A stretch of DNA of 64,000 nucleotides. Source: Bacteroidota bacterium (GTDB lineage: Bacteria > Bacteroidota > Ignavibacteria > SZUA-365). Position 1 is the stretch's first letter. Every line of letters begins with the position of its first letter. The translations under genes and the position numbers were made by a program. Below the pieces are notes generated by a model. The model ran no database searches. It worked only from the letters and a program-made list of their open reading frames with translations, and was not told where the DNA came from. Shown one piece after another: positions 1 to 8,998 of the stretch. The DNA lies in the NCBI GenBank assembly GCA_023432805.1, contig JAEYUG010000036.1:42941-106940 (forward strand). The letters are read 5' to 3'.

Positions 1-354
1 CGCGGTCATGTCCGCAAGATCCCGGGGAAGCATCGCGTGCATGTCACGCAGTGCGCGAGCTGTCTGCTGAACGGTCGGGGGAGTGCTCGTTGAGACGAAT
101 TCACCGGCCACTGCAGCGCTTCCGCCATCCACATCCTCGAGTGTGACCGTGCGTGCTGTCAATGACGCATCGACGATCACAACGATGTCCGCCTCGGCGG
201 CGTCCGCCGCGTGTTCAGGGAGCAGCTGCTGCTCAAACAGGACGTGTAGGTCCGATATGCTGCGCGCTTCCATCCGCAGACCGAGCGCATGTGCGGCGCC
301 GTCGTCGGAGCGCAGGGTGTTTCCGATGCAGAGAAGAAGCCGGAGACGACGCAT
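1..354 (-). CDS. hoxW: Hydrogenase maturation endopeptidase (HoxW/HyaD family), C-terminus outside window
   Basis: Read on the minus strand from ATG at 354, the frame stays open to the window edge (118 codons visible). Residues 9-20 read CIGNTLRSDDGA, the GNxLRxDDGxG nickel-recognition signature of [NiFe]-hydrogenase C-terminal endopeptidases (peptidase family M52). About residues 55-63 (ADIVVIVDA) match the strand leading to the second metal-ligand region. Such enzymes remove the C-terminal extension of the large subunit after nickel insertion; HoxH in this window has such an extension. The start ATG shares its A with the TGA stop of the upstream cargo gene (TGATG), so translation is probably coupled. 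The C-terminal His-containing part lies outside the window. Confidence 0.85.
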   Translation of the reverse strand, partial: MRRLRLLLCIGNTLRSDDGAAHALGLRMEARSISDLHVLFEQQLLPEHAADAAEADIVVIVDASLTARTVTLEDVDGGSAAVAGEFVSTSTPPTVQQTARALRDMHAMLPRDLADMTA

Positions 355-3300
355 CAGCGGAGCAGGTGCAGCGGCCGCGAGATCGCTCCGGACGGTGTGA
401 GGAGCACAAAGCGGTAGCTTCCGCTGGGGAGCGCGGATGCATCGACACTGATGCGATGGGCGCCGGCTTCCATCCATCCCTCATGAAGGAAGAGGACCTC
501 ACGTCCCGCTGCATCTACCAGTATGATGCGGGTGGGCGCTGATTCCAGCAGCTGCAGGTCGACGATGGTGCGGGGATTGAAGGGGTTTGGGTGAACGCCC
601 GTGATGGCAAGAGTGGCGGAGCCGTCGAAGAACCGGGTGTCGCCCTCACGGCAGATGTCGTCAAGGGTGAACCTGCCGTCGCGCCAGGAGGCGAGCACAT
701 TGCGTGGCGTGCGTATGACAAGCGAGTCGAAGGCAATGATCGTCGTGCTGTCGAGACCGAGCATGGCCTGGAAGCGGAGTCCCCAGCTGGTACTGTCGCT
801 CTGCGGCAACACGACGCGCAGCTGATAACGGTCCCAGCCACCGGAACTGACGCGCGGTGGTGCTGCGATCGGTGCGAGGATGTTCGAACGGATGCGCAGT
901 GCGATGTCGAGCGTGCCAACGCCCGCCTCTGCAAGGTGCCGGGCTTGCGTGATGCTGATGGGCAGATCCACGATGTCGCCCACCGAAGCGCGCAACTCGG
1001 GCACGACCATGTGCAGGACGGCCTCGACGCGCACACCGCGCACCTCGATCAGCACGGGTGTGCACAGCGGGGAGGCCGTCAGGACGAGCGATGCGGCGAG
1101 TACGGTATCGCCAGTGCCGGCGGCGAACTGCAGCGTGATGAACGCAGTGTCTCCCGGTGCGATGGTGGCGGGGAGGCCGGCCACCACCGAAAAATCTGCG
1201 GCGCCCGCAAGTGCGTCGATCGTGACGGGCACGGTGCCGGTGTTGCGGACGGGAACGACATGCAGGGTCGCGGCCTCACCGGTGAACAGCGTGTCAACAT
1301 CCGCCACTGCGGCATCGAGCATACCAACGTCGTAGCGCAGGAAGAAGGGCACCTGCACGAGCGTGTCACCCCGTTCGCCAAAACGCAGATCGAGCGTGGC
1401 GCTGTGCAGACCCGGCACACGCGGTGCACTGCGCACGAGGGCCTGAATCGTGTCTCCGGGCGCGAGCGTGCGCGGCGCGCTCAGAAACAGGAGTTCGAGA
1501 TCCTGAACTCCGCTGAATGTGCCGCCGGCGAAGACGAGCGGGAGGTCGCCGCTGTTTGTGACGACGACGAGCGTGTCGGCGCTCGTCGTGTCACAGAATC
1601 GTGCAGGGAGATCCACAAGCGCGGGAGCGTCGATGCCGGGCATGGCCAGCCGCTCGCCGCGCAGCGGAACGCGCAGCGCAGAACAGGAGGGTGTTGAGCG
1701 CACGAGCAGCGTGTCGCCGAAGGCACCGTTGTAGCCGGGATCGCGCATCTCGACGAATACGGGACGCTGCATGCCGGCCGGGACGACGATCGGTGCCGTG
1801 CTCACGATGCGGAACACGGAACCGTCGGACAGCATGAGGGATGTTGCCGTGACGTCGACGTCGCCCGTGTTGTCGAGCATGACGCTGCGTACGAGCGGAA
1901 GCTGCACAGGCCGCTGCAGCCCCATGTCCAACGCCGTTCCATCCAGCGCGAGGGAGTCGCGTGATCCGAACACGGGGACGGAGTAGATGGGCGCATTCTC
2001 CGCATCGCTCACGACGGTCAACGTTGCGGAGACGGGACCAGCCGTCGAAGCGTCGTAGCGGATCGTGAGTGGACGCCCGCTGCCGGGCGCCAGATCGAAA
2101 CTGCCGACTGGTGCGGCAACGAGCGAAAGCTGTGGTGAACCGGTGAGCGTGACGAGGTCGACACGCAGCACCTTGCCTCCATTGTTCGCGATCGTCACTG
2201 TCGTGTCGCGATGGGCGGGATCGCACTGCGGTGCGCGCAGAATGATGCTGGCGGGACCATCGATGCGCGGACGCGAAAGCCGCGTGCCCGATACGGCAAC
2301 ACGCACGAGCGCGCAGGCAGGCGTGCCGAACATGATGGCAGTGTCCTTCACCATCAGGTCCGCTCCCGGGTCGAGAAATTGAAGGTCGATTGCCGCACTG
2401 TCCCCGGGTGCGATTGTCGCTGGGAGTCCCGCCGCAACCCGAAATGGCGAAGGGACGCTGAAGCGCAATGAGTCGACGGTGATCGGCGCATCACCGGCAT
2501 TGTGGAGTCCGAACCGCCGCATCGCAGGGAGCGTCGACTGTGGCACGGAGCCAAACTCCACCGTGACCGGTGCGAGTGCAGCACGCAGCACCCAGCCGCT
2601 GACGGCAATGGCAAGTGCAGGAGCATTCGACGAGTTGTTGGCGATCGAAAATGTCGCGCTTGCCGGACCGAAACCACTCGGCGCGAACCGCACCGAAATC
2701 GTGTCACGTCCCCCGATGGGAATGCGTCGCGGCAAGGTTGAAAGCAGGGAAAACGCAGCACTTCCTGCGTGCGAGGCCGATGTCAGGTACAGGTCGAAGT
2801 CCCCCGTGTTCACGATCGTGATGCTTGTATCCCTTGGGGACGGCATGCACACCTGATCGGGCCAGCGGACCTCGTCCGGCCAGTCGACAGTCGGTCGCGA
2901 GTACTTGCTGCCCGCCACAAGAATACGCAGCGCCTCGCATGTCGGTGCATGGGTGATCGTGAGCGTATCGGAGAAGTAGCTGTCCGGCCCCGGATCATCG
3001 AAGCGCACGGTGATGAATCCCGTACCGTTCGGCTGGATCGTGGCAGGCACGCCGGCCAGTACAGTGAAGGGAGGATTTGAGCCGAAGGTCGCTGCGGTCA
3101 GCGTCACAGCCACCGTGCCGTCATTGTTCACCGGGAAGCTCTTCGTCGCCGGGAATCCTGTTGAGGGTACGGCACCGAAGTACAGCGAGAGCGCGCGCAG
3201 CGAGGCACTCTCCCTGCGACCCTGCAGACGAATCATCAACGGCGATCCGTTGATCGCGTTCGAGCGCACGACCAGATCACCTGCCGCATCGCCCGCAACG

Positions 3301-3626
3301 GCCGGATCGAAACGGATGCCGATCGGCATGCTCGACCCGGGCGTGATGTACATCGGAAGGACGGGTGGCGAAAGAAAATGGAAACTCGTATCGCGTTCGA
3401 GGGTCACATCCGTGATCATCAGATCCGAGGTTCCGGAATTGGTGATCGTGATGATGGTATCGCGAGGACCCGACTCGCAGAGTTCCAGACGCATGGCGAC
3501 CGTGTCCGGTGCGTCGATGCGTGCCTGCATGCGCCTGCCTGCGGCCGCAGTCCCCTCGCTCTGCGCAACGCCCCCGGACGCGCAGAACATTGCGCAGGCG
3601 AGAGCGATGGCGAGCGGGAGACGCAT
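354..3626 (-). CDS. Choice-of-anchor-D repeat protein with T9SS C-terminal sorting domain
   Basis: A 1,090-residue secreted protein of unknown function. The start at 3626 was chosen because it begins directly with a signal peptide (MRLPLAIALACAMFC...VAQ) and clears the upstream gene by 28 bp; the longer open frame has a low-quality Arg/Ser-rich extension overlapping that gene. The body is a series of ~100-residue Ig-like choice-of-anchor-D/ASH-type modules, each with phrases such as DTxITIxNxGxxxL, LPATIAPGD and xxCxALRVxVxG, and usually one conserved Cys. The last ~80 residues (GVHPNPFNPRT ... LPSGSYRFVLLT) form a type-A T9SS sorting domain, so it is predicted to cross the outer membrane through PorV-type shuttles and be surface-attached or released. 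It is translationally coupled to hoxW downstream. Confidence 0.85.
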   Translation of the reverse strand: MRLPLAIALACAMFCASGGVAQSEGTAAAGRRMQARIDAPDTVAMRLELCESGPRDTIITITNSGTSDLMITDVTLERDTSFHFLSPPVLPMYITPGSSMPIGIRFDPAVAGDAAGDLVVRSNAINGSPLMIRLQGRRESASLRALSLYFGAVPSTGFPATKSFPVNNDGTVAVTLTAATFGSNPPFTVLAGVPATIQPNGTGFITVRFDDPGPDSYFSDTLTITHAPTCEALRILVAGSKYSRPTVDWPDEVRWPDQVCMPSPRDTSITIVNTGDFDLYLTSASHAGSAAFSLLSTLPRRIPIGGRDTISVRFAPSGFGPASATFSIANNSSNAPALAIAVSGWVLRAALAPVTVEFGSVPQSTLPAMRRFGLHNAGDAPITVDSLRFSVPSPFRVAAGLPATIAPGDSAAIDLQFLDPGADLMVKDTAIMFGTPACALVRVAVSGTRLSRPRIDGPASIILRAPQCDPAHRDTTVTIANNGGKVLRVDLVTLTGSPQLSLVAAPVGSFDLAPGSGRPLTIRYDASTAGPVSATLTVVSDAENAPIYSVPVFGSRDSLALDGTALDMGLQRPVQLPLVRSVMLDNTGDVDVTATSLMLSDGSVFRIVSTAPIVVPAGMQRPVFVEMRDPGYNGAFGDTLLVRSTPSCSALRVPLRGERLAMPGIDAPALVDLPARFCDTTSADTLVVVTNSGDLPLVFAGGTFSGVQDLELLFLSAPRTLAPGDTIQALVRSAPRVPGLHSATLDLRFGERGDTLVQVPFFLRYDVGMLDAAVADVDTLFTGEAATLHVVPVRNTGTVPVTIDALAGAADFSVVAGLPATIAPGDTAFITLQFAAGTGDTVLAASLVLTASPLCTPVLIEVRGVRVEAVLHMVVPELRASVGDIVDLPISITQARHLAEAGVGTLDIALRIRSNILAPIAAPPRVSSGGWDRYQLRVVLPQSDSTSWGLRFQAMLGLDSTTIIAFDSLVIRTPRNVLASWRDGRFTLDDICREGDTRFFDGSATLAITGVHPNPFNPRTIVDLQLLESAPTRIILVDAAGREVLFLHEGWMEAGAHRISVDASALPSGSYRFVLLTPSGAISRPLHLLR

Positions 3627-3654
3627 GGATGGCGAGGGTGCTGAAAAGCGGCCG

Positions 3655-4386
3655 CTACAGGGCGAAGAGGAAGGAGAGGCCCGCCTGAATCGAGGGCATC
3701 CTGAAATTGTCATCGAGGCGGGGAAGCGAGCCAACCGCCGAATCCTTGATCGTGGTGAGGGGATATGCGCCGCTGATCGAGAAGTGCAGATCGCCTGAAC
3801 TCGTCGACATGATCTGGAAGTCTCCTCCGATCCGTGCCTCGACAAGGAGATTCAGGTCCGATGTCTCGGGCGAGATGTCCTCGTTGAGCTCGAACTGGCC
3901 GTGCTTCTGTGGGATGGAGATGCCCGAAGCAGTGTTCTTCAGGGAGATGGACATGGGAAGTCCAAACTGGAAGCCGACGAAGAACGACGTGAATTTGACC
4001 ATCGTCCCGATGGCCAGATAATTCACGCTCCCGGCTGTCGTCAGCGATGCACCGTCCGGAAACTTGATGTCGTTCGCATTGTCCGTATCGCTATTGGGAT
4101 TCACATCCAACAGTTCGTTCACGTCTTCGAACGATTGCGTGTAGTATCCAAGCGAACCGTACAAGGAGATGTCACTGGACAAGGGCACATCGGCAACGAT
4201 GCCGAACATGCTGCCCAATCCGACGGAACGTTCGGCACCCGAGACGTGGTAGTCGGCAGTGTTCATCGAGCCGTTGAGATTGATCGAAGGACCAAGACGG
4301 ATCGGGCGGACAACCTCTTCGGACTGCGCATGGAGCATGACGGGCAGAAAGAGGCTGAGCAGAGCGAGAACGCTGAGATGTTTCAT
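3655..4386 (-). CDS. Outer-membrane beta-barrel protein, function unknown
   Basis: 243 residues starting at MKHLSVLALLSLFLPVMLHAQ, a clear Sec signal peptide; an AGGA element lies about 10 nt upstream of this ATG. The mature part has alternating hydrophobic strands with Gly/Asn/Ser turns (for example ISLYGSLGYYTQSF and TSFFVGFQFGLPMSISL) and ends in a short hydrophobic strand with a penultimate Ala and terminal Leu (GLSFLFAL), as in porin-like barrels of the OmpA-beta/PorT-like fold. No catalytic motif is visible. It lies between the hox terminator and the T9SS cargo gene, so it probably has its own promoter in 4387-4500 and is co-transcribed with the cargo gene and hoxW. A role in the cell envelope is inferred from fold only. 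Confidence 0.7.
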   Translation of the reverse strand: MKHLSVLALLSLFLPVMLHAQSEEVVRPIRLGPSINLNGSMNTADYHVSGAERSVGLGSMFGIVADVPLSSDISLYGSLGYYTQSFEDVNELLDVNPNSDTDNANDIKFPDGASLTTAGSVNYLAIGTMVKFTSFFVGFQFGLPMSISLKNTASGISIPQKHGQFELNEDISPETSDLNLLVEARIGGDFQIMSTSSGDLHFSISGAYPLTTIKDSAVGSLPRLDDNFRMPSIQAGLSFLFAL

Positions 4387-4452
4387 GCGATCGATTCCTG
4401 CAGAATGTGATGGAGAATGCATTGCAAAATGTACGATTTCGGCGAGGAACGG

Positions 4453-4516
4453 CAAAGACATGCCGGGGAAAAGAAGACCGCGCGAAAAGAAGACCGCGCG
4501 AAAAGAAAACCGCGTC
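4453..4516. repeat. 16-bp short tandem repeat between hoxH and the OMP gene
   Basis: Starting near 4469, the unit AAAAGAAGACCGCGCG occurs twice back to back, followed by a third degenerate copy (AAAAGAAAACCGCGTC) whose end merges into the left arm of the hox terminator. The period is 16 bp, so it is not coding-phase driven. Read on the minus strand the A-rich parts supply the T-rich tail behind the terminator stem. Confidence 0.6.
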
Positions 4517-4544
4517 CGATCGCGGGGGGGCGAATCGGACGCGG
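4500..4544 (-). terminator. Intrinsic terminator of the hox operon
   Basis: On the minus strand, 25 nt after the hoxH stop, an 11-bp perfect stem (CCGCGTCCGAT at 4510-4520 paired with ATCGGACGCGG at 4534-4544; 13-nt G-rich loop) is followed by TTTTCTTTT. This is a standard Rho-independent layout. It implies that hoxEFUYH is a self-contained transcript and that the genes downstream on the same strand, including hoxW, are mostly transcribed separately. Confidence 0.85.
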
Positions 4545-4568
4545 TGGGCGTTCATGAGGCAGGTGGCG

Positions 4569-6026
4569 CTACCGGCGCGGTGTCCGTGCCATGCGTTTCA
4601 TCACATCGCCGCCGGGACCGACATACGTGACTTCCATGGGCATGCTGCCGAGCGCGTGGGTCGAGCATGACAGACAAGGGTCGTAGCAGCGGATGCCTGC
4701 TTCGATACGATTGAGCACACCCTCGCTGATCTCCTTGTCGGGATCGCTGATGTAGTGCATGGCGATCTGGCGGATCGTCCGGTTCATCGACAGGTTGTTC
4801 TGTCCCGTCGCGATGATCATGTCCACATGCTTGATCACACCATCGTGACCGACGACGTAATTGTGGAACAGCGTACCCCGTGGTGCCTCGCAGGCACCGA
4901 TACCCCGCGTCTTGTTCGAGAATGCGCGTGAACGCGTGTACTCCTGATCGACGGTTTCTGGATCGGTCAGGAGTTCCTCCATCCGCTCGAGCGCGAAGAG
5001 GATCTCGATCATGCGGGCGTAGTGGTAGTAGAACGAGTTGAGCACTACCGTACGCGTGCCGGCCATCTGCTTGAATACGGTCAGTTCACGGTCGCTGCGG
5101 GGCGACCCTGTATGCGAACAGACGTTGAGACGTGCCAGGGGCCCGACCCGATAATTGCCTTCGGGATATCCAAGCGGGGCGTAGTAGGGAAACTTCAGGT
5201 ACGACCAGTCTTCGACGGCCTCGCTGATGTAGTCATTGTAGTGGCGGGGATCGAGCTTGTCGGCGACGATGTTGCCACCGCTGTCGACCACTCGGATCAC
5301 GCCGTCGTAATACTCGAGCGCACCGTCTTCGGTCACATGACCCATGAACAGCGAGGGGAAGTTCCCGAACACGTCGATGCGGCCATGATTCGTTTCGATG
5401 TAGGCCTTGATGATCTCGAGGCCCATCATGGTCGTCTCGTAGGCTTCCGGCAGGCCGTTCAGAATACGGTCACGATCTGCAGTCGACAACGGCGCCCGCA
5501 CGCCACCCGGCACCGCAACAACAGGATGAATCTTCCTGCCACCGATGATCTCGATGGCTTCCTGCCCGAACTTGCGCAGTCGAATGCCTCGGCGGACGAA
5601 GACGGGATGCTCGGCTGACATGCCGAACACGTTGCGGACTGCGGGATCCGCATCAAAACCGAGCAGCAGATCGGGCATCGAGAGGTGGAAGAACGAAAGC
5701 GCATGCGACTGCACCCACTGCGCGAGGTTCAGGATGCGGCGGAGGTTCTCGGCTGTCTTGGGAATCGCGACTGCCAGGATGTCGTCGCCCGCCTTTGCCG
5801 AGGCCAGCAGGTGACTGACAGGACAGATGCCGCAGATACGCGAGGTGATGCCCGGCATTTCCCAGACCAGCCGCCCCTCGCAGAATTTCTCGAACCCACG
5901 GAATTCCGTGATGTGAATCCGTGCGTCCTCGACCGTGCCCTGGTCGTTGAAGTGGATCGTGATCTTGGCGTGTCCTTCGATGCGCGTGACCGGATCGATC
6001 ACGATCTGACGAATCGGCTTATCCAT
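4569..6026 (-). CDS. hoxH: NAD-linked [NiFe]-hydrogenase large subunit HoxH (group 3d)
   Basis: 485 residues carrying the NiFe(CN)2CO active site. The N-terminal L1 motif RICGICPVSH supplies two of the cysteine ligands and the C-terminal motif DPCLSCSTH supplies the other two. After that His there are 28 more residues (ALGSMPMEV ... TPRR), the extension removed by a HoxW-type protease, matching the hoxW gene at the left edge. The opening (IDPVTRIEGHAKI) is typical of the family. The start overlaps the hoxY stop by 8 nt. With HoxY it forms the hydrogenase module of a soluble bidirectional enzyme that couples H2 and NAD(H) through HoxEFU. Confidence 0.97.
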   Translation of the reverse strand: MDKPIRQIVIDPVTRIEGHAKITIHFNDQGTVEDARIHITEFRGFEKFCEGRLVWEMPGITSRICGICPVSHLLASAKAGDDILAVAIPKTAENLRRILNLAQWVQSHALSFFHLSMPDLLLGFDADPAVRNVFGMSAEHPVFVRRGIRLRKFGQEAIEIIGGRKIHPVVAVPGGVRAPLSTADRDRILNGLPEAYETTMMGLEIIKAYIETNHGRIDVFGNFPSLFMGHVTEDGALEYYDGVIRVVDSGGNIVADKLDPRHYNDYISEAVEDWSYLKFPYYAPLGYPEGNYRVGPLARLNVCSHTGSPRSDRELTVFKQMAGTRTVVLNSFYYHYARMIEILFALERMEELLTDPETVDQEYTRSRAFSNKTRGIGACEAPRGTLFHNYVVGHDGVIKHVDMIIATGQNNLSMNRTIRQIAMHYISDPDKEISEGVLNRIEAGIRCYDPCLSCSTHALGSMPMEVTYVGPGGDVMKRMARTPRR

Positions 6027-6552
6027 ATTTCAGCATGTCCTCGGTCAAGACAGGCTCGCGACCCGCGAGCATTTCAGTGATCACAAACCAGATGAGATCC
6101 GCATGGGGAGGACATCCGGGAAGGAAGTAGTCGACATGCACCACGTGGTGGATCGGTTCGACCCGCTCCTGCAACAGTGGAAGCACCGTGAACCGAAGGC
6201 GCCCCATCTCCCGCCCGATCTCGCCATACACCTCGTGCAGCAGCGCATCACGATCAAGTCCGTTGCGCATCGCGGTCACATTGCCGTTTGCCGCGCAGTC
6301 TCCGAACGCGATCACGAGCTTGCTGCGTTCGCGGATCTTGAGCAGCAGCTCGCGATTGTCTTCATTGGCCACGGCGCCCTCGACGAGTGTGGCATCCACG
6401 CCGTGGGGGAATTCCTTGATGTCGAGCACGGGCGAAAAGACGAGGTCTGCCTTTTCATGGAGTTCGAGCAGGCGCTCGTCCAGATCCATGAACGACATGT
6501 GGCAGCCCGAACAGCCGCCCAGCCACGCTGTGGCAAGCTTCATTTTATCCAT
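6019..6552 (-). CDS. hoxY: [NiFe]-hydrogenase small subunit HoxY
   Basis: 177 residues, the short group 3 form without Tat signal or extra clusters. Cysteines for one proximal [4Fe-4S] cluster are seen in LGGCSGCHMSF near the N-terminus, AFGDCAANG in the middle and LPGCPPHADLIW near the end. Two starts are possible: ATG at 6552 (MDKMKLAT, preceded by GAGAGAAG at SD distance, preferred) or ATG at 6543, which forms an ATGA overlap with the hoxU stop. Either way it overlaps both neighbours and must be co-translated with them. It passes electrons from HoxH to the diaphorase subunits. Confidence 0.95.
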   Translation of the reverse strand: MDKMKLATAWLGGCSGCHMSFMDLDERLLELHEKADLVFSPVLDIKEFPHGVDATLVEGAVANEDNRELLLKIRERSKLVIAFGDCAANGNVTAMRNGLDRDALLHEVYGEIGREMGRLRFTVLPLLQERVEPIHHVVHVDYFLPGCPPHADLIWFVITEMLAGREPVLTEDMLKYG

Positions 6553-7259
6553 TGCTGCTTCTCTCTCGCGTTGACGATGTACTCGAGGAAGTCTCGATTC
6601 TTCGACATCTCCCCGACGGCCTTCCCCTTCTCGAACAGTGCACCTGTGGGACATACGAGGACGCACTTGCCGCAGGATGTGCATGAACCGGACTTGCCCC
6701 AGTCACCTGCCAGATCGGTGATGACAAACGAATTGATCCCGCGTCCGGCGATGTCCCATGTGTGCGCACCCTCGATCTCATCGCAGACACGCACGCAGCG
6801 CGAACAGAGGACGCAGCGGTTGTGGTCAAGCACGAAACGGGCATGCGTGGCGTCGACCTTCTTCTGGGGATACAGGTAGTCGAAGCGTACGCTGTCCATG
6901 CCGAGTGCGTAACCGAGATTCTGCAGTTCGCAATGGCCATTGGTCACACAGACCGAACAGACGTGATTGCCCTCGGCAAAGAGCATCTCCACGATCATGC
7001 GGCGGTACTTCTGCAGACGCGCCGACTTGGTCGTGACGACCATGTTTTCTTCCACCTTCGTGACACAGGCAGGCTGCAGCTTGTTCTGACCTTCTATTTC
7101 GACCAGACACAGCCGGCATGCGCCGACGGTTTCCAGACCGGCGAGATGACACAGCGTCGGGATCTCCAGTCCGTGCTCACGCGCCGCACCGAGAATCGTG
7201 GCGCTGGCAGTGGCGCTGACGAGTTCGCCGTCAATGGTCAGGGTTTTGATTTCTTCCAT
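6540..7259 (-). CDS. hoxU: Hydrogenase diaphorase subunit HoxU (NuoG-like ferredoxin)
   Basis: 239 residues. The N-terminal [2Fe-2S] ferredoxin fold has Cys at PTLCHLAGLETVGACRLC and PACVTK; next comes the His-Cys3 cluster region (GNHVCSVCVTNGHC), then two CxxCxxCxxxC-type [4Fe-4S] motifs (NRCVLCSRCVRVC and GSCTSCGKCVLVC). The size and order match HoxU and the N-terminal part of NuoG. It wires electrons between HoxF and HoxY. A GGAGG Shine-Dalgarno sequence overlaps the hoxF stop, 7 nt before the ATG, so the two genes are spaced by only 11 nt. Confidence 0.96.
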   Translation of the reverse strand: MEEIKTLTIDGELVSATASATILGAAREHGLEIPTLCHLAGLETVGACRLCLVEIEGQNKLQPACVTKVEENMVVTTKSARLQKYRRMIVEMLFAEGNHVCSVCVTNGHCELQNLGYALGMDSVRFDYLYPQKKVDATHARFVLDHNRCVLCSRCVRVCDEIEGAHTWDIAGRGINSFVITDLAGDWGKSGSCTSCGKCVLVCPTGALFEKGKAVGEMSKNRDFLEYIVNAREKQQWIK

Positions 7260-7270
7260 GTTCGCGCCTC

Positions 7271-8998
7271 CTACGACTTCTTGCGAGATGCAGCGGCAGG
7301 GGCCGTTGCGTGCCCGGTCTGCTCCGGCTGCGCCGCCGGTGCGACCTCTTCGACCGACGGCCGGACGGGCATTGCGCAGACGCCCGCATCACAGTGCTGC
7401 TGGGAGATATGCTGCTCGTACTCGCGCCGGAAATAATGCAGCGTGCTGATGACCGGATTCGGTGCCGTCTGTCCGAGACCACACAAACTCGTGTCCTTCA
7501 CCATGTCGCACAATTCCTCGAGCGTGTCCATGTCCTGCTGCGTGGCGCGGCCGCTGGTCATGCGGTTCAGGATCGTGTAGAGCTGCACGGTACCGACACG
7601 GCAGGGAACGCACTTGCCGCAGCTTTCGTCCATGCAGAACTCCATGAAGTACTTGGCCACGTCGACCATGCAGGACGTCGTGTCCATGACGATCAAACCA
7701 CCCGAGCCCATGATCGAGCCGACCGAGGCCAGCGATTCGTAGTCGACGGGGATGTCGAGATGCTGTGCGGGGATGCAGCCGCCTGAGGGACCGCCAGTCT
7801 GCGCGGCCTTGAACGTGCCGCCGTCGGGAATGCCCCCACCGATGTCGAAGACGATCTCGCGCAACGGCATCCCCATCGGTACTTCCACCAGTCCCGTGTT
7901 CTTGATGCGGCCGGCGAGTGCGAACACCTTCGTGCCCTTGCTCTTGCCCGTGCCGATCTGCGAATACCACTTGCCGCCGTTGAGAATGATCGGCGCGACG
8001 TTCGCAAACGTCTCCACATTGTTGAGCAGCGTCGGCATGCCCCAGAGTCCCTGCTGCGAAGGGTAGGGAGGACGTGGTCGCGGCTGCCCGCGGCGACCCT
8101 CGATCGACGCCATGAGCGCGGTTTCCTCACCGCAGACGAAGGCACCCGCACCGATCCGCAGATCCACGCGGAAGTTGAATTCCGAATCGAAGATCCTGTT
8201 GCCGAGCACCTGTGTGCGCTCTGCCTGGCGGATCGCCTTCTTGACGCGTTCGATCGCGAGGGGATACTCGCCGCGCACGTAGATGTAGCCCTGCGTGGCA
8301 CCCACCGCGTACCCTGCGATGGCCATGCCCTCGAGAATCGTATGGGGATTGCCCTCGAGGATCGCACGGTCCATGAAGGCACCGGGGTCGCCTTCATCGG
8401 CATTGCAGACCACGTACTTCTGTGCGGCCTTGACCTTGCGCACGATGTTCCATTTCAGTCCCGTCGGATACCCGCCGCCGCCCCTGCCGCGCAGACCGCT
8501 GTTGCGCATTTCGAGCAGCACACCTTCCTGTGTGTAGTAGGTGATCGCCTTCGCCAGCGCTTCGTATCCCCCATGCGCGATATAGTCCTCGATCGATTCC
8601 GGATCGATGCGCCCCATGTTCTTGAGCGCGACCTGCATCTGCCGCGTGAAAAATGGAGCATCGGGAGGATAGGCCAGATCCTTCAACGGCTTGTTCTTCT
8701 GCACGTGCTCGTCGACGATGCGCTCGACATCCTCGATCTTTACACCCGTGTAGAGCGTGCCTGAAGGGTGGATGCGGACAAGGGGTCCCGCACCACAAAG
8801 CCCCATGCATCCCGTCATGATCACACGCACATCGGAAGCCACCTTCCGCGCGGTACAGACCTGATCGAATGTGTCGCGCAGATGCTGGGCGCCCGAAGAA
8901 AAGCATCCCCCGGAGCCGCAGACGTGGATCTCTGCCTTGAACCCGGAGAGAGTCGTACGGAATTCCTGTCCGATGTCGTAGAGTTCGTCGATTGTCAT
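7271..8998 (-). CDS. hoxF: Hydrogenase diaphorase subunit HoxF (NuoF-like, NADH/FMN site)
   Basis: 575 residues. Residues ~1-110 are a thioredoxin-like [2Fe-2S] domain (HVCGSGGCFSSGA, MTGCMGLCGAGP). The rest is a NuoF core with an NAD-binding glycine-rich stretch (RNSGLRGRGGGGYPTG), an FMN-site segment (CNADEGDPGAFMDR) and a C-terminal [4Fe-4S] motif (ESCGKCVPCRVG ... TSLCGLGQ). About 50 residues of Pro/Ala-rich tail follow. It exchanges hydride with NAD(H) and feeds electrons to HoxU and HoxY. The start shares ATGA with the hoxE stop. Confidence 0.96.
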   Translation of the reverse strand: MTIDELYDIGQEFRTTLSGFKAEIHVCGSGGCFSSGAQHLRDTFDQVCTARKVASDVRVIMTGCMGLCGAGPLVRIHPSGTLYTGVKIEDVERIVDEHVQKNKPLKDLAYPPDAPFFTRQMQVALKNMGRIDPESIEDYIAHGGYEALAKAITYYTQEGVLLEMRNSGLRGRGGGGYPTGLKWNIVRKVKAAQKYVVCNADEGDPGAFMDRAILEGNPHTILEGMAIAGYAVGATQGYIYVRGEYPLAIERVKKAIRQAERTQVLGNRIFDSEFNFRVDLRIGAGAFVCGEETALMASIEGRRGQPRPRPPYPSQQGLWGMPTLLNNVETFANVAPIILNGGKWYSQIGTGKSKGTKVFALAGRIKNTGLVEVPMGMPLREIVFDIGGGIPDGGTFKAAQTGGPSGGCIPAQHLDIPVDYESLASVGSIMGSGGLIVMDTTSCMVDVAKYFMEFCMDESCGKCVPCRVGTVQLYTILNRMTSGRATQQDMDTLEELCDMVKDTSLCGLGQTAPNPVISTLHYFRREYEQHISQQHCDAGVCAMPVRPSVEEVAPAAQPEQTGHATAPAAASRKKS

